Part shown: positions 45,561-58,817 of the stretch, piece after piece
Layout: every line of letters begins with the position of its first letter
Position numbering within the stretch: the stretch's first letter is position 1
Source of the DNA: Gamarada debralockiae
Lineage: Eukaryota; Ascomycota; Leotiomycetes; Helotiales; Hyphodiscaceae
Assembly (NCBI GenBank): GCA_002803225.1
Contig: NXFV01001911.1
Location: forward strand, 1-64,000
Reading direction: 5' to 3'
DNA: 64,000 nt
The notes under the pieces: model-generated
Database searches by the model: none
The model's input: only the letters and a program-made list of their open reading frames with translations
What the model was told of the DNA's origin: nothing
Made by a program: the position numbers and the translations under genes

Positions 45561-47310
45561 ATGGACCCTCTATCATCCTACTACACAGCTCCCTCCTCAC
45601 CAGGATCCCTAATGGCTATCGATTCCGCGAACAACAGTCCGGTGCGAGAATCGAGATATCGTCCTGCCGTTCCAGTATCCAAAGAAATCGCGAGTCATTG
45701 TCACATATATTTCGACGAGAAACTATGTAAGCACCCCGCAACGCGATCGACGAACACTCTCTTACAAGGTACAGACAACAGCGCTCTTAACCTCATCACA
45801 GCCCTCGCCAACTCGGGTACCTCTCATCCAAATGCTCTAACGATCCGGGCTCTCGTGCCCCTTCCCATACATATTGAAGCGGTCAGCATTCTCCTAGTAC
45901 ATCCGCAGTACACCACCCAAGCCCCGCAGAACGAACGAGCCGAACTCGCATCACGGTCTATATCGTTTCTTCGAAGTATCCTCTCGAATCTCGGCCCATT
46001 GAACGCAAATCTTGCAGAAGCATTCTGCCTTACGCCTCCTAGATCCAGAGGCCGACGTCGACATGGCGGGGATGATATGAGCAGCGATGACGATGAGGAG
46101 GAGACCGCGAAATTGAAAGGGGTTATTATGAACAAGGGCAGGATACGGAATTGTGCTACGGATTTCTGGCATATTGTGGGATGGGCATTCAATTGTAGTG
46201 TGGTTCATCGCAAGAGATGGAAATACTGGAAGGTATGGCTGGATTACATGTTGGATGTTTTAGATGCGGATTGGAAGGAACGAGAAGCACAAGATGAGGG
46301 AGATCAAGAGGTTGAGGATCCTTTTAAGATGCGAAGAAATTGTCTGTTGGTCAAATACCTATCCGATGTCAAGGGCAGATCAAGTGCTCTGAAGCGGGTT
46401 GTGGGGTCGATTTTCGTTGATGGCGGCTCTGAGGATCTCAGAGCATATCCTGAGATGTTTCCGAACGAGACCCTGGAGGTGAAAGCTCAGAATGGGCAGA
46501 AAAGGAAACGGGAGGACGAGTTCGAGCACAAATTTGGCGACTATAATGACGAAGAAGACGATTTGGAGTTTGATTCAGGAACACCAGCACCGTCCCAAGA
46601 GACCGACGATGGGAGCTGGACTTCAGCTCCGGATCCTTGGATGGGAGGTCCGGAGTCCATTGCGCTGCGCCAGCGAGTGTTGACACTTGTAAGTGGTCTG
46701 CTCCCAATTCCCAAGATTGTGCTAAAACCTCCAGCTTTCAAGAGTTGCACACTACCTGCCTGATGAATTCGCGAACATCTTTGATTTATATGGTGTCTTG
46801 TGTGACAACATGAAGTTGCTACCTCTGCCAGCCTTCTCCCTCCTAATATCGCCTTCCGCCTCGTCCCAGCTGCCCATCCCGGTATTTGTGAGTCTCTCAC
46901 AGTTCGTCATGCTGCGACTCCTACCAAATAGCGCCCCTCGACCTCACACAGTATCACAGAGAAACGGTGATGATCTGTCACAAAACATTCTTGAGAAATG
47001 CTTTCTCCCATTTCCTGCCAACACGTCATCCACAGACGACAATGCAAAAGTGTCGATCCTAGCAGAGAGCATGTTAAGATTACTCATGAAAGTTGAGAAA
47101 GTCTACCATTGTCCCAGTCTGGATTCAGCGGTTGAGGATGGCATCTTGGCTCGAGAAAACAAGATCAAGAATAGCAAGGGGAGAAGGGACAACAACAGCG
47201 CAAGAAAGAGGGAGGAGGACAACGATAGGATGTGGTTGGTTGCCAGTGGAAAACGATTGCAGAGTATGCTTGCTTGGGCTGAGCAAAACAGTTCGGATGG
47301 CGAGGATTAA
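45561..47310 (+). CDS. Conserved fungal protein of unknown function
   Basis: I do not assign a function. Exons 45561-46688 and 46735-47310 (46-base intron, phase 0) give 567 residues. The first part is helical with VSKEIASHCHIYFDEKLC and RALVPLPIHIEAVSILLVHP. A charged insert (DDMSSDDDEEET, about residue 175) precedes a striking Trp-rich block, GRIRNCATDFWHIVGWAFNC followed by RKRWKYWKVWLDYMLDVLDA, near residues 195-235. A basic/acidic segment (QKRKREDEFEHK) resembles a nuclear localisation signal. After the splice the text LSRVAHYLPDEFANIFDLYG and a Lys/Arg-rich end follow. I recall similar proteins annotated hypothetical in filamentous ascomycetes; a nuclear role is only an inference. The start is the ATG of MDPLSSYY. 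Confidence 0.8.
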
Positions 47311-47324
47311 TGATTGTGAGTATC

Positions 47325-47723
47325 CTAGTCTCGGCTGAATCACTTGTCAACTTCATGTCCGGCTGCACGATCTGGCTTGCTCCAACCTCAGGTATCCTTA
47401 TTGCAGACTATCGGATCGTCCGCGCAGGTTTTGTCAGTTCTAAGCGTGTACCACCCACCTGGAATTTATGTATACAACAAGTATGGCACGAATTGGCGAG
47501 CAGCTATGGCGTTCTTGGTTGGCTTTGCGCCTCTTCTTCCAGGCTTTGCGAATTCGGTGAGTACTGCCGTTTTGAATTTTGACATTGGTTGAGATGATTC
47601 TGATAAATGCAGGTCAATGCAAATGTCGATGTTGGTGATGGGGCTACACGCTTTTACTATTGGAGATATTGCTGGGGTTTCTTCGTGGCCGGAGGATTGC
47701 ACGTTCTCTTGAGTAGAGTATAA
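47325..47723 (+). pseudogene. 3' relic of an NCS1 (uracil/allantoin-type) permease
   Basis: Begins about 15 bases after the stop of the previous gene. The text SAESLVNFMSGCTIWLAPTS then GILIADYRIVRAGF matches the C-terminal third of NCS1 nucleobase/allantoin permeases (Fur/Dal type). A frameshift near 47430-47440 leads to LSVYHPPGIYVYNKYGTNWR and AAMAFLVGFAPLLPGFANS in another frame. A normal-looking intron (47560-47613, GTGAGT...GCAG) is still present, and splicing gives VNANVDVGDGATRFYYW...WGFFVAGGLH and a stop at 47721-47723. All of the transporter upstream of this point is missing and there is no start codon, so it is a 5'-truncated, frameshifted relic of about 115 codons. Confidence 0.7.
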
Positions 47724-47970
47724 CCAGCCAAGGATACCGTGCTGCACAAGGACCCTGACTATATTGATGGAAGTGAAGCATAAAAGGTTCAGTGAAGTGG
47801 AGTGGGCTCAAGAAGCAGTCTCGGTAATTCTGGGCGTCGACTTTGCTGTTGATGAATGAACAATACATTGGAAACGCAAATTTTAAGAAAATACATTAAT
47901 CAATTGTTGCAAGAATATCAATGCCGGTGAAGTTAAAAATCTCCGAACAAGTCCAACAAAGATCTCACTT

Positions 47971-48840
47971 CTAGGCAGAGGCGAGCTCTCGAGTTCCCGT
48001 ATAAGTCTTGTCGGTGTACTTGTCATGGTGCAAAAACGCATCAATCCTACCCCACGGCCCCTCATTCGGCTCTTGCCTTCCCAACGGCGTAATGTCAAGG
48101 AGATAGTACGTATTCAAGAAAGCCTCAGCACCCCTTCCATATGTAGAATAGGTGTGGTACACTTCCCCGTCCTCCGCATAGAAGACGCTGAATCCAGACT
48201 GCTCTCCACTGAGACGGTACGTATCCCCTTTCTTCACGATCGTCTCCTTGTCGTCGTAGTTATACTCGATGGGTCTGACCGACTCGTCAATAGTGACGTG
48301 GAAATCATAGTTGAAATCCTGGCCGAAGGAAGAATACCACGGAATGTTGTCCCAACCCATGCGCTTCTTGAAAGCCATGATCTTGTCGATGGGTGCGCGG
48401 GAAACCAAGGCGTAGGAAGTATCACGAGAGTGGAGATGGCGAAGATCAGGGACGTGATCGGTGGCGAAGGAACAGGCTGCCAATGATTGAGATCAGCATC
48501 TCGTAGACAAGTGCAAGTAGATGTAAGGAAACTTACCGGAGCAGCCTTCTTCACGATCAGGTGCTAGCATGAAATGATAGATGACGAGCTGTTTGCGGCC
48601 ATCGAACAGGTCAAGAAGAGTGACTGGGCCCTGGGGGCCTTCGAAGGTGTACGGCTTGGTGACCTTGACCATGGGAAGCTCCCGACGTTCTGCTGCGAGG
48701 GCGTCGCTGGCGAGGGTAGCTGCTTTCTCTTTGAGGAGAAGCTCTTTGCGAGCTGTGAGCCATTCTGCTGGGGAAGCAATCTGCAGATCATCAGTCTTTG
48801 ACTGTCAGGAGAGGCTAATTTAATATACCTTTGGAGTCAT
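47971..48840 (-). CDS. DUF899 (thioredoxin-like fold) protein
   Basis: Member of the DUF899 family, thioredoxin-fold proteins of unknown reaction found in bacteria and fungi. Exons in order are 48829-48840, 48537-48780 and 47971-48476; 253 residues; introns of 48 and 60 bases. The first exon is only four codons (MTPK). Family landmarks: EWLTARKELLLKEKAATLAS and RRELPMVKVTKPYTFEGP near the start, LLDLFDGRKQLVIYHFML, EEGCSACSFATDHV at the second splice, LVSRAPIDKIMAFKKRMGW, FNYDFHVT, FSVFYAEDGEVYHTYSTYGR and YYLLDITPLGR. The paired cysteines in GCSAC sit where the redox motif of the fold would be. Context gives no hint of the substrate. The gene is intact, next to a permease relic. Confidence 0.87.
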
Positions 48841-49549
48841 CTTGAAACTGTTTAGGGAACTAGTTGGTACGGGGATCGTGTTTTAATAAAGGCGTTTCTG
48901 ATTTGCGCAGAGACTGAATCGTGTGTGCAGAAGATGCTGGAAATCCAAACTATCTTCTGGTCAACATCCCCAGCTTTATATTCATTACTAGGTAGCAAAA
49001 CGGCGCTGAATGGAACAATGAGTTGTCCGGTCTGACGTGCCACAAGATACGATTGAAGATCATCATGTGTTTCTCATAATCGCTTCCTCCAACGCGAGAG
49101 CAAAGAAAACGCCATATCAAACCCCGCACCTGAAAGCATCACGAATTCACGTGGACACGCGTAGAAGCAACAGGATAGAATTACTGATCTCCAGGCAGAG
49201 ACAAATGATAATGCAAAGCTTCGACGCCGGCGAAATGATTACTGATCAGACTTATCAATCAAGTTGTCATGGCGGAGGAAAGTTGCCTCGAAAACTGTGG
49301 CTGATTAGGCATCACTCGCTAAGACACTCAGGGGCTCAGACGCATGAACAGAAATAATTGATTGCTATGCAAATGATTGCTATGAAAATAGATCTATGAA
49401 CAGGGTATCTCTTATCCCAAATTTCAAAATACTGATGCTACGCTTTTGTCGTTGTCATGATTCGTCAGCTGGCTACTTTCATCATCAAACGTAAAACAAA
49501 ATGAAATAAATAGTCGTCAGACCAAGCTTGTGTCGTTCATCCGTCCCCC
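48841..49549. other. Intergenic region
   Basis: Promoter side of the DUF899 gene and 3' side of the RasGAP gene. The plus frame 49037-49357 shows no domain. Short duplicated words ATTGCTATGCAAATG/ATTGCTATGAAAATA lie near 49361-49390. No gene is supported. Confidence 0.35.
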
Positions 49550-52500
49550 TCATGCAATGATAAGCTAGAATCGGGATGTTAGCCTTGCGGTCTTGGAGAA
49601 CGATTAAAATGGAATAGCATACCTCAATGAGCCTATCCGTTAATGCAATACATTGCCTGTCCTGCTCATTTATAATGTGGAACGTACAAGAGCGCCACAA
49701 GCCTCCAAAGCCGATGCCGTCAAGGACATCTTCCAACATTTCTGCGGTATCTACGCCACCAGAGAACTTCGGATTCGACGTCAAGGTGCGAAGCAATTGG
49801 TGAGCAGACTCGAGAGTTACGGCATTCTGGCACGAGATCAAAACATCGTCGAGAATTGTGATGACAGGTCCGCATCTGTTATATATGCATTAGTGTGTCT
49901 CTGCCCGTAAATAGGGCGGAGGGCTTACAGGTGCAGTATCACGGTTGGCCGCTTCATAGCCACTCTATTCAGCCATCGAAGATTTCGGTTCTGGACCACA
50001 TCCTCAAGGTAGCGGAAATCGACGATGCCAATCGAAGCGTTTAGCAAGAGCTCCTTGTCTTTTACAACCGTAAGGTCGACTAAGCTAAGGACTTCTTCAG
50101 ATGACATGTTATCTGCAGCACTCGTAACCCCTGCAAGCCAGAGGTAGTCCCTGGCCTCTTCAGGGGTCATCGCCCGGGACATCAACAGGCCCAGGTAAGG
50201 CAGGCAGGTGACATCTATTGGAAATCTCGCTCCTGCGGGCATGTTGGAGGTTGTGATCTCCAAGAACGTCGATAAAACTCGCATTGCTGTTCCCTTTGTG
50301 ACCGAGTCTGTCAGACCTTTCACCAAAGAAGCACAGACAGCAAAATGGAAATTCTCGTTGGTAAAGTGGATCCCATATAGCTCATCAAGCTGTGACGCTG
50401 CATCCTCGAGGGGGACCCTGCCTTGCAATAGCGTCGGTATCATTCGGCCACCGCTGAAATCGCCAGATGTGGCTATATTGATCAAAACGGCATCGAGGAA
50501 GGAAGCTGTACAGTTGAATAGTTGAAGCGGAACTAACCGCACAAGTGACATTGCGAGCCAGAAGAGCTGTAGCCCGTAACGGGATGCGGAAGGAAGCTTG
50601 TCCATCATCTTCGTCAGAGAAGTTATAATCGATATGAGCATTTCACAGTCGTTGTCTTCCATGAAACGCGTGATACTGCTCCTGAGAGCTACTAGGACTT
50701 GGTAGAGAAGGTCATCATCGACATCTTCGCGAGCTAAGCAACCCATAACAGTGAAGGCTCGAGGCTGAATTGCAGGGTTGCTTTGGAATGCAGTGCTCGC
50801 AACCAAGCTCATCCATCTTGATCGCCAAGCATTTGACATGTCGACAGATGGGGCCGCAACAACGCTGATTTGAGACAACAGAACTGCGAGAGACTCTGTA
50901 GCTACTAACGCTGGGAGACTGCTATCTTGTACAGATGGAATAGGGATGCCGTCTCGCACCGACAAGTTGAAAAGTGACTCGTTCCGAGGCTCAGAAAGTG
51001 ACAACAGCATAGCCTTCAACTTAGCATGCTTGCTTTCCTCCAATCGAAATGTTGTGCACATCGCATGGATCGTGTTCACAAGCAATCGATGGACCATGAC
51101 TCTCACTTCGGGTGAGCCAGTGTTGGCAAGCATTGAGACGAGATGAAAAATCTCTGGAAGGAATAGTTGAGATTGTGCGCCGCTGTCGAAGGACGTAGAG
51201 AGGCACAAGCGAAGGAGGACACAAATCTCGTTCCACACGGTGTTTTCGGGCAATTGCCTCGTCGGTCGTAGAGAAGATCGATTGAGAGCCTTCCGAAGCC
51301 GTGACAGCAGTTTACCTCGGATGGTAATGGTGCCAAGGGAAGCGATGATGGACCCCAGGATCTCAGTACGTTCGTCGTCGATACCGAAGCCGAGGGCTGC
51401 CTTGACAACCTCTTCCAAGAATATGTCAATGTATATTTCATCCTTGCAGATTGCGGGCCAGATGCTTTGCTCTAAAGTCGTGCTCAGAGCAACGTCAGAA
51501 ATGGCAACTTCGATCAGTTTTCGGAAGATTGCCGCAACCTTTTCTCTTGCCTTGTCACTGTCGATATCGGTTGCAATGAGACTCGTTCTCAAGCCCGGGA
51601 GCCATGGCGCCATGTATGCTAAGCTCAGCGGCCTCTGAGAGTAAGGAAAGCTTTCCCATCCGACAAAGAACTCGTTCAGGAAGTCGGCGGTGAGTTGTGG
51701 CTCAGATTTAGCTAACTGTTGACTTATGTCCACAATAAAATGCGATGGATTTAGAGGAACACACAATTCTGGAAGCGCGTCAGTAAAAAACTGGGGAAAT
51801 ACTTGAGGAGAGCCGCTATACCTTTCGCAGTCATGAACTTCGAGTCTGCTGCAAATTTGAAGGCACGGCAGAGTGCACAGAGTAGATTGTATGAGGCGAG
51901 TCGGAGAACCTGATCGTTGCTGGCCATATTGGTAAGGGCGATATTGAGAAGAGTTCCAGGAACATCTTGTGGCCTAACAAGTCTCTCAAAGGACTTCAAG
52001 GTCCTCAATTCTTTGCCGTATTTAGCCTTCGCTCCACGGATGGCTTGAAGGACATCAGATTTTTTGGGACTCGTGAAGTACATCACGATCTTTCCGTTTT
52101 CCGTTCGTAGACCAAATGCTGAATCATCTTCGGTTTGTATCGAGGTAGGCGCTTCATCGACCTCAGACAGGCGGAATATATCGTTGACTGTTGCGTGTAG
52201 TCTCAAGCCGGGTACAACCTCCTGCTTCTTCGTCGTTGTGACTTGTACGAATTGGCTCCCAACTTTAATGACAACCTCGATCTTGCCCTTAGTTTTCGAA
52301 AGTCTAATGATAGGCTGAAAGACATATCTCGTGTCCGTAACAACGCTGATCGTTTCTTTTGGAAGATGTAATTGGCTGAGATGAAAGTGGGTTTGAAGAT
52401 CCTGGAGATTGCCAATCAAATGATAGTCGACATTCTTCGGGTGAAAAGCACTGTTCTCGCTCTTTACAGAAAGGCGTAAGACGCGCCGGAAACATTTCCT

Positions 52501-55500
52501 GAAGGCACTGTTCATGTTATACACGTAAACTCGGGACAGTTGCTTCGATAATTCCGTCGGGGTAAGGAGATCTAGTTTTCGGAATATCTGGTCTTGAGGT
52601 TCGTTTTGGCCGTTGTAACAAGTTGCGTCTATCAATATGCCAAATGGTCGATGCCACATACGGCTCGCAATTTTGAGATAGCCAAAGAGAAGGAGCTCGT
52701 AATCAGTCGTTTCTGTGTCGATATTTCGGAGAATGATACAAATCATGGGCAGTCCATCCTTGCTCTCACCACCGTCGTACACAGCGCGATTAGAGATAAG
52801 CGACTCAGTATTTCGACCAGCATTCCGGAGCATAAAGTGCTGAAAGCGTGAGTATGATGGTGGACTATTCGACGAAATAGCTGGCCGATTCCAGGACACA
52901 TCCATTGGGGGCGGTCCGAGGTTGGTAATGAGTTTACGAAGAGATTCTAGTATCGGTATACGGCCCTTGGTAATTTCTATGGGTGACCGAAGAGAGTCTT
53001 TCCTCTCTCTAAGAACAAGCTTTTGTCGAACGTGGTCCCAATGGTCGTACAGAAATCGATGGAGGGCAACGCATGAGCCAAAATCAAAAGACTCCGACTC
53101 GACGGCAGGTTCAGCAACGTTCGGCGGCACCTGATTGATCAGCAAGAAGCAAGGAAAGGGAGGGAGAAGGGTACAAACCGAGATTTCTCGCAAGAAGGTA
53201 GTCACACGGTAGATATTTTGAGTCAGGAAGTCATTCAACGGGAACATATATGGCTCCTTCGCACCAAAGAGAACATTATTGGCTAGGTTTTGGACAACTT
53301 TAGCAATGAGCAGGAGGCCTCGTCGCATCTCCTTCGAAGGAGTTGACGTTACCAACCCTTCCACATCGGGAGCAACGATGGCAGGGCAGAAGAAACGAAG
53401 GAATATGAACGCTCCTACGGCAGTGAACTTTGCTTCTGGAAATCGTCTCATGACAGCAGAGGAGATCTAAGGTATTTAAGTTAGCGTACTAGACGAAACA
53501 CACTTGGCTGTGAGAGATAGACATACAATGCTACAGATCTTCCTGAATGAGACAGGAATATCTGGGGCAGAATTGCAGATATCATCGATGAAAACTTTCG
53601 TAACTACTCGAAGCTGTAGTGCATTCTTCTGAAGTTCTTCAGTGGAAGACGTGCGAGCAGGATCGAGCTCGAGATCAATATCCTTCGATGTGAGTATCAA
53701 TCGCTCCAGGACTTTCTGTAATGTCGCTTTGAGATATGCTGCCCCCTTCCACTTGGCATAGACCGAAAGCATCTTAGTAGCAACGCAGTTCCTTCGTAGA
53801 AGCTCTGCCTCATTTTCTGTCCATTATCAGTAACTAGCCGGTGGATAATGCGGTAGAACTAACCTGTCTCCTCAACCTCGTGCTCGATTAGGGCTTCGAG
53901 CAATACGAAACCAAGTCCCCGAGAATCGAAAATGTTGAGTAGAGATATTGTCATCTCATCTACTTCAGTACTTGGGCAAGCATCGCAAAGTGCTATTGTA
54001 AGAGCCAAGTCATTGACGAGGAGCTACAAAAGAAGAAACGTTAGCGACATTTTCCAACTTTATTTTTTGTTGAGACTTACATCAAGGAGCTCATCATATT
54101 TCTCGTTCACCGCCGCATCAGAAAGGTTATTGAACTCGGTTCCCTGGATCAAGATATTACATAGTACTTTCACAAAGGCAGTCCTGATGTCGAGGTCCTC
54201 GTGATATCCAATCCCCAAAGAATGCTTCAAACCCACATCGATATTTGCACTCAAAAGATTTGAGAGCGCACTGATCGCAAGTTCAGGTGTAGTCATGGTC
54301 TCTTCCCCTCCAGTTGAGGTCAGCCGAACCTCGTTCCTGCCGATTTCTGTCTGCTCATAGTTCAGAAGGGAGAGAAATCTGTTGAAATAAGTGTGGAACA
54401 TCTGAGACTTGAGATCGCTCGTATCGGCATCGGTTTGGCCTTCTGCTGGTTGGAGTGGAAGTCGATATGTGAGATCAGCGAGAGCTTTCAGACAGGCCCT
54501 ATCTAGATCCTTTTGCAGCCGTAGGAGCTCATCAACACGAGCACCTGCCGAGAGAACTGCATCGGCCTTTGGAGAGCCAGGACGAGCAATCCAGCTGAAT
54601 ATCACTTCCAGCAGTTGATTTCGGATGCGAACGTCGTGTCGAAGATTCAGTAGTTCCTTCTTCTGTGTAACGGTTTCACACAATTGGCATATTTTGATCT
54701 TCACTCTCAATATGCTGGCACCTTCAGCTAAATCGTCGAGAAATTTGGCAAAACTAAGCGTCAATGCCCCGATGTCGATAGATAGAGCTGCGCCAACCTC
54801 GGTAGGGCCTCCAAGTCTTTCGACGATGCTCTTCAGTAGGGCAGCAGCTTGCTCAGCAAAGATGATGCGGGATTCTATCGACAGCGAAGTGTTGGTTCGC
54901 GGGCTATCGAATAGTACCCCGAGTTCGGATTCAAGAGTTTCGAACAAAGGAAGGTACAACGACGAAGATAGTTCCGTGGAGAGTGTTTCCCTCGTTGCTT
55001 CACGTACTCTGACGCTGCTGCTGGCTAGCAATTGGATACTTTGCGTCATATATCTGCTGAGAAGGGTGCCATCGTAACTATCTGGTGACAATCTATCAAT
55101 CCATCTGAGTCCGGCCAATCCAGATTCCTCGGGCGCCGACCCCTGGTCGGATATGCAAGTACCTCCTAGAGAAGCAAGAAAGCCGGAATAGTTGCGCCAT
55201 TCAACCAAGGACCTCTCGTCCAGTATTTCTGTTGATCGAGCGAATATCTGCTTCGAAAGTTTGAGCCATTTGTCGAAAATATTTTCCCATGCGGTCAAGA
55301 TTCCGGCTGTTGGATGCTGCATCTGTCGCAAAAGGCCACGGACACGTTTTTGAAATGCCACCAGTCCAGTGAAACGGAAGTCTCTCGCTGCAATTTCAGA
55401 GTATATCTCAATGTTGCGAAGTGTGGTTCCCAATGACTTTGCTGAACCACTCGGTCCTTCTATGAGCTTGATTTCATCGGTGAAGATTGATATGCATCTT

Positions 55501-58111
55501 GTAACAAGCTGACATGTAGAGATATCAGTGGAGCACAACGATACTAGGAAAGCCGTTTCGAGTTTTGTGGACGTAGCTACTCGTTCCGGAAGGTCCTCGT
55601 CAATTTCCAACAAGTCCTTAGGCCCAACGTCAGTGTGGCGTTCCATTCAGTTGAGCAGACGATGGGCCATTTCTAAGGCGGCCGAGAAAAGATGCAGAAG
55701 ATGAATATGTAAAAGAATACTGACTGGAATCGTCTTCAATAAAGTCTGCCTTGATTCTAAATAATCATGGATGAATGTGAGGGTGGTCTTCTCGTCGCCA
55801 CTATCATTGATGAGTTTTTTGGATACAGTCATCAGGATGATGGAACTGGAGAAAGGCGTAGTTAGTTATAAGCTGAGAGTATATGGGAGGAGTAATGGAG
55901 TTAGATTCTGTGTAATATTACCAGCTGAGATCACCAAGAAGAAATTCTTGATAGTCCATGACAGGTCTGGTATGGATCATGAATCCGACATATCGTCGAA
56001 CAGGGCTGCGCTTTGAGAAGTGGGAAGGGCCTTCATTCCCAGGGACTTACGTTGACTTCCAGAAATTGTGGGTGAACGTGTCTGACCCGACGTTCTGGCT
56101 TTTACGCCAAAGAGACACAGAGCCATCTGTCATGATTTTTCGAGCGACAGTATTTGTGAGATACCGGATCCTTTCATCATCTGTCACAAGGTATCCCATG
56201 AAAGATGCAAATATATCCTCAAAGAACTGGGTCCATTCAGCACCATTTTCAGGAGCTCCAACAAAGATGGTCAATGGAGATGCATCTAGAAAAACTAGAA
56301 TGCTATATATCATCTCTGAAGACGCTGGGCTTTCGACATCGGGATACGAGTCTCGTGATTTCGAGGTAGTTCCCTACTATCATTAGCATCCTTTCCGTTG
56401 ATGAGATTGGGGGAATGAATACCTTCAGTTGTGACCGAAGGAATTCTGAGGCTTTTGAAAATAGGGGCTGATAATCGTCGGCATTAGATTGTCTGGCAAA
56501 ATGCGAGCACGCTGAAATGACCGCAATCTTGAAATCTTGAGGCGAACTTGGTGCTAGACATTTTGGCGCGAGATTGTCTACACAACTCTCAAAATTGAGA
56601 TGTGCCAAACTGACGAACGTAGCAGTCATTAAACCGCCGTCTACCATTGACGCATCCGTTCCCACAGTGTGTCTCCTGAAAACTGCCTCTCGTACTTCTT
56701 CCTGCACATCCAAAGCGTAGCTGAGAAGTGCTGCATCACTGTCGAGTGTGAAGTGCCTAGCAACTCTCAAAACGGAAGTTAAACAGTAAATAGCTGTCTC
56801 ATTTCTGTTTCTGAGAGTTTTCCGCAGCATTTCTAGAAACGACACTTTCTTCGAGATGCTGCTGCTCTTTACATCTCGCATGTTGCTTGCAACCTCAAAG
56901 ACGTCAGGGAGCAGGAATAGCAGAGACGTCTGAAACGGGTACAGGAGCGCCTTCCGTCTGCCACCATCAAACATTGTATTTGACATGTCAAAGAGAGTTT
57001 CCGCACCACCGTCAAGTCTCTTGTGCATAGTATGTAAGTCGATGAATTCTTCCGGATTCCGCTCGAGCCAGCGATTGATCAATAGGGGTAATACTATTGC
57101 AACGGTAGTTTGGTAAGCCTTGCGGAGATGGAGAAAACTGCCACAGAGCTCCTGGATCACAACACCCAATTTCCGACTATCAACCCAAAGGGAAGAAATG
57201 AATCGAAGTGTGATAAGCGCATTTCTGTCATCGTCGGTCACAGCATTACTTTGTACTGTGCTTCCCGTCACAGGGTGGGATGTGCGCAAAGCGACCTTAA
57301 CGTATTCCAGGACTCGAGACCAGTTTGAGAATGATACATATTCTACAATGCCTCGAATATACGCTTCGATAACCTCCGAGTTTTCCTGGAGCAGTTTTGA
57401 GACCTCATTTACGTTTAATGAGCCACTTGCAGCAATTGTGTTGTCCGGCGAGGAGGATGTGTCCCTTATAACCACGCCTTTGAAGACATCGTCTAGAATG
57501 TTCGCCGCGGGAAGTACATAGTTATCGGATAGAGGCCTCGAGAATAATTTTAAGACATCTATCAGTCTTCTGATCAGATCATCGTCCAATGGGTCTGGTG
57601 GCACGTCTCGTTCTAGAAGCTTGTTCCTCGAAGCTCGTCTTCCTCTGTTATAAGTGGGCTCCGGACGAGCATTTTTCAAGCCAATTTCGGAGTTGGAGTC
57701 CTCTGAATCCGAGTCCTGCCCATCTTCAATGGCACCTGGATGGGTGTTTACGCTCGCCCAATGTGTGGAGCAGCACTCTGACACAAGTTCGATAACGTAT
57801 AACTCGGAGTGAAGAATGTGTATCGGGTGCGCGAGGATTCCTTTGTATGGCCTGGAGAGCTCCTCCAATAATTGTACCAATGTCTCGATAACCACTCCAA
57901 TGCATGAGGTGCTGACACCGACGAGGGTCGCGCGAGTGAGGACCACAACCTCATCGCGGGCGAAATCGTGGGAGGGGGAGCCAGTTCGATGGGGGAGCTG
58001 CCAAGGAATAGATCAGCACAATGTATGGGAAGGTTTGGAGAGGTGTTCGAAATTTACCCTCGTTGTCAATCTGTCCACCAAAGTAACAACGAGATTGGAG
58101 TCCCCGTTCAT
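49550..58111 (-). CDS. Ras GTPase-activating protein, Ira/neurofibromin type
   Basis: Large RasGAP that stimulates Ras GTP hydrolysis and so limits Ras-cAMP signalling. Thirteen exons in order: 58058-58111, 56423-57997, 56051-56373, 55922-56005, 55725-55845, 54081-55616, 53864-54023, 53527-53816, 53179-53466, 51822-53130, 49929-51768, 49623-49875, 49550-49564; phases agree throughout and total 2615 residues, close to filamentous relatives. It starts MNGDSNLVVTLVDRLTTR-LPHRTGSP. The RasGAP domain lies about residues 1200-1480: DACPSTEVDEMTISLLNIFD, LLRRNCVATKM (arginine-finger region), FPEAKFTAVGAFIFLRFFCP (FLR motif), FGAKEPYMFPLNDF. A Sec14/PH-like module follows (about 1560-1830: PMICIILRN, RPFGILIDATCYN, VYVYNMNSAFRKCFRRVLR). 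The last exon encodes only LIIA. Intron 5 is discussed in the findings. Confidence 0.9.
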
Positions 58112-58817
58112 GACTGAGTGAAGTCTCTGGCGCGTGTGCCAACCGATTCAATGAATTCCGGGCATACGGCTGCTTCTGCAAGTACATGGGCCTATTGTCG
58201 AATTTCCCCGTCCCAAACAAGTTGTTCTGACTGCGTAGAATAGACCTCGAACATAGCCCCTCAACTGTCGGAGGTTCTGGGCTTCGAGGATGAGATAGTG
58301 AGGGGTAATACAGGTGAGCCGAGAGTGGCAGATCGTTCAGGCTGGTTGTGAGGTGTGGAAGGTATCTGGAGGTTGAAAGATATTGAAGGAGAGGCTCATC
58401 GGAATGCGCGACACCTCCTAAGAAACCCAATGGCGCACCAATTCTCAGGTTGATGCAGTGCAGTACCTGAATTGAATGCCGCTGTTTCGGAGGTCCTCGC
58501 GTGTCTCCGAATGACTTGCATCCTTCTAAGGGCATCCCTGTAAACGCCTCACAACATCCTACACGTGTGCCTGAATGATTCGGGGGAGTTTGTAAGGTTA
58601 TCCCTCCATAGCATCACATCAATAATGGGAAAGATCAGTTGATATGGGTCAGAGTCGCAGGAAATAAATTTTTATTTTTGTCTTTGATATCTTGTGGCTT
58701 TTAGTATTCTACAGAATAGACACATATTGTACAGTAGCAGCTAGGTATCTAGCAGTAAGGTCAGGGCGAGCATCTTGTAATGAACAAGATACATGAATGA
58801 AAGTATTCTAAACTTCC
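58112..58817. other. Intergenic region, RAT1 3' side and RasGAP promoter
   Basis: Both flanking genes are on the minus strand. A minus-strand open frame crosses 57951-58535 but is the RasGAP leader read through its first intron in another frame; it has no domain. 58660-58800 is AT-rich and suits a 3' untranslated end of RAT1. Confidence 0.4.

Noticed and set aside
55922..56005. RasGAP exon 4 read as LFDDMSDS followed by a TGA stop
   Set aside because: In the phase set by both flanking splice sites the exon reads PVRRYVGFMIHTRPVMDYQ without a stop, so no truncation is needed.
57951..58535. 194-codon minus-strand frame
   Set aside because: It has no domain and overlaps the RasGAP first exon and intron in another frame.
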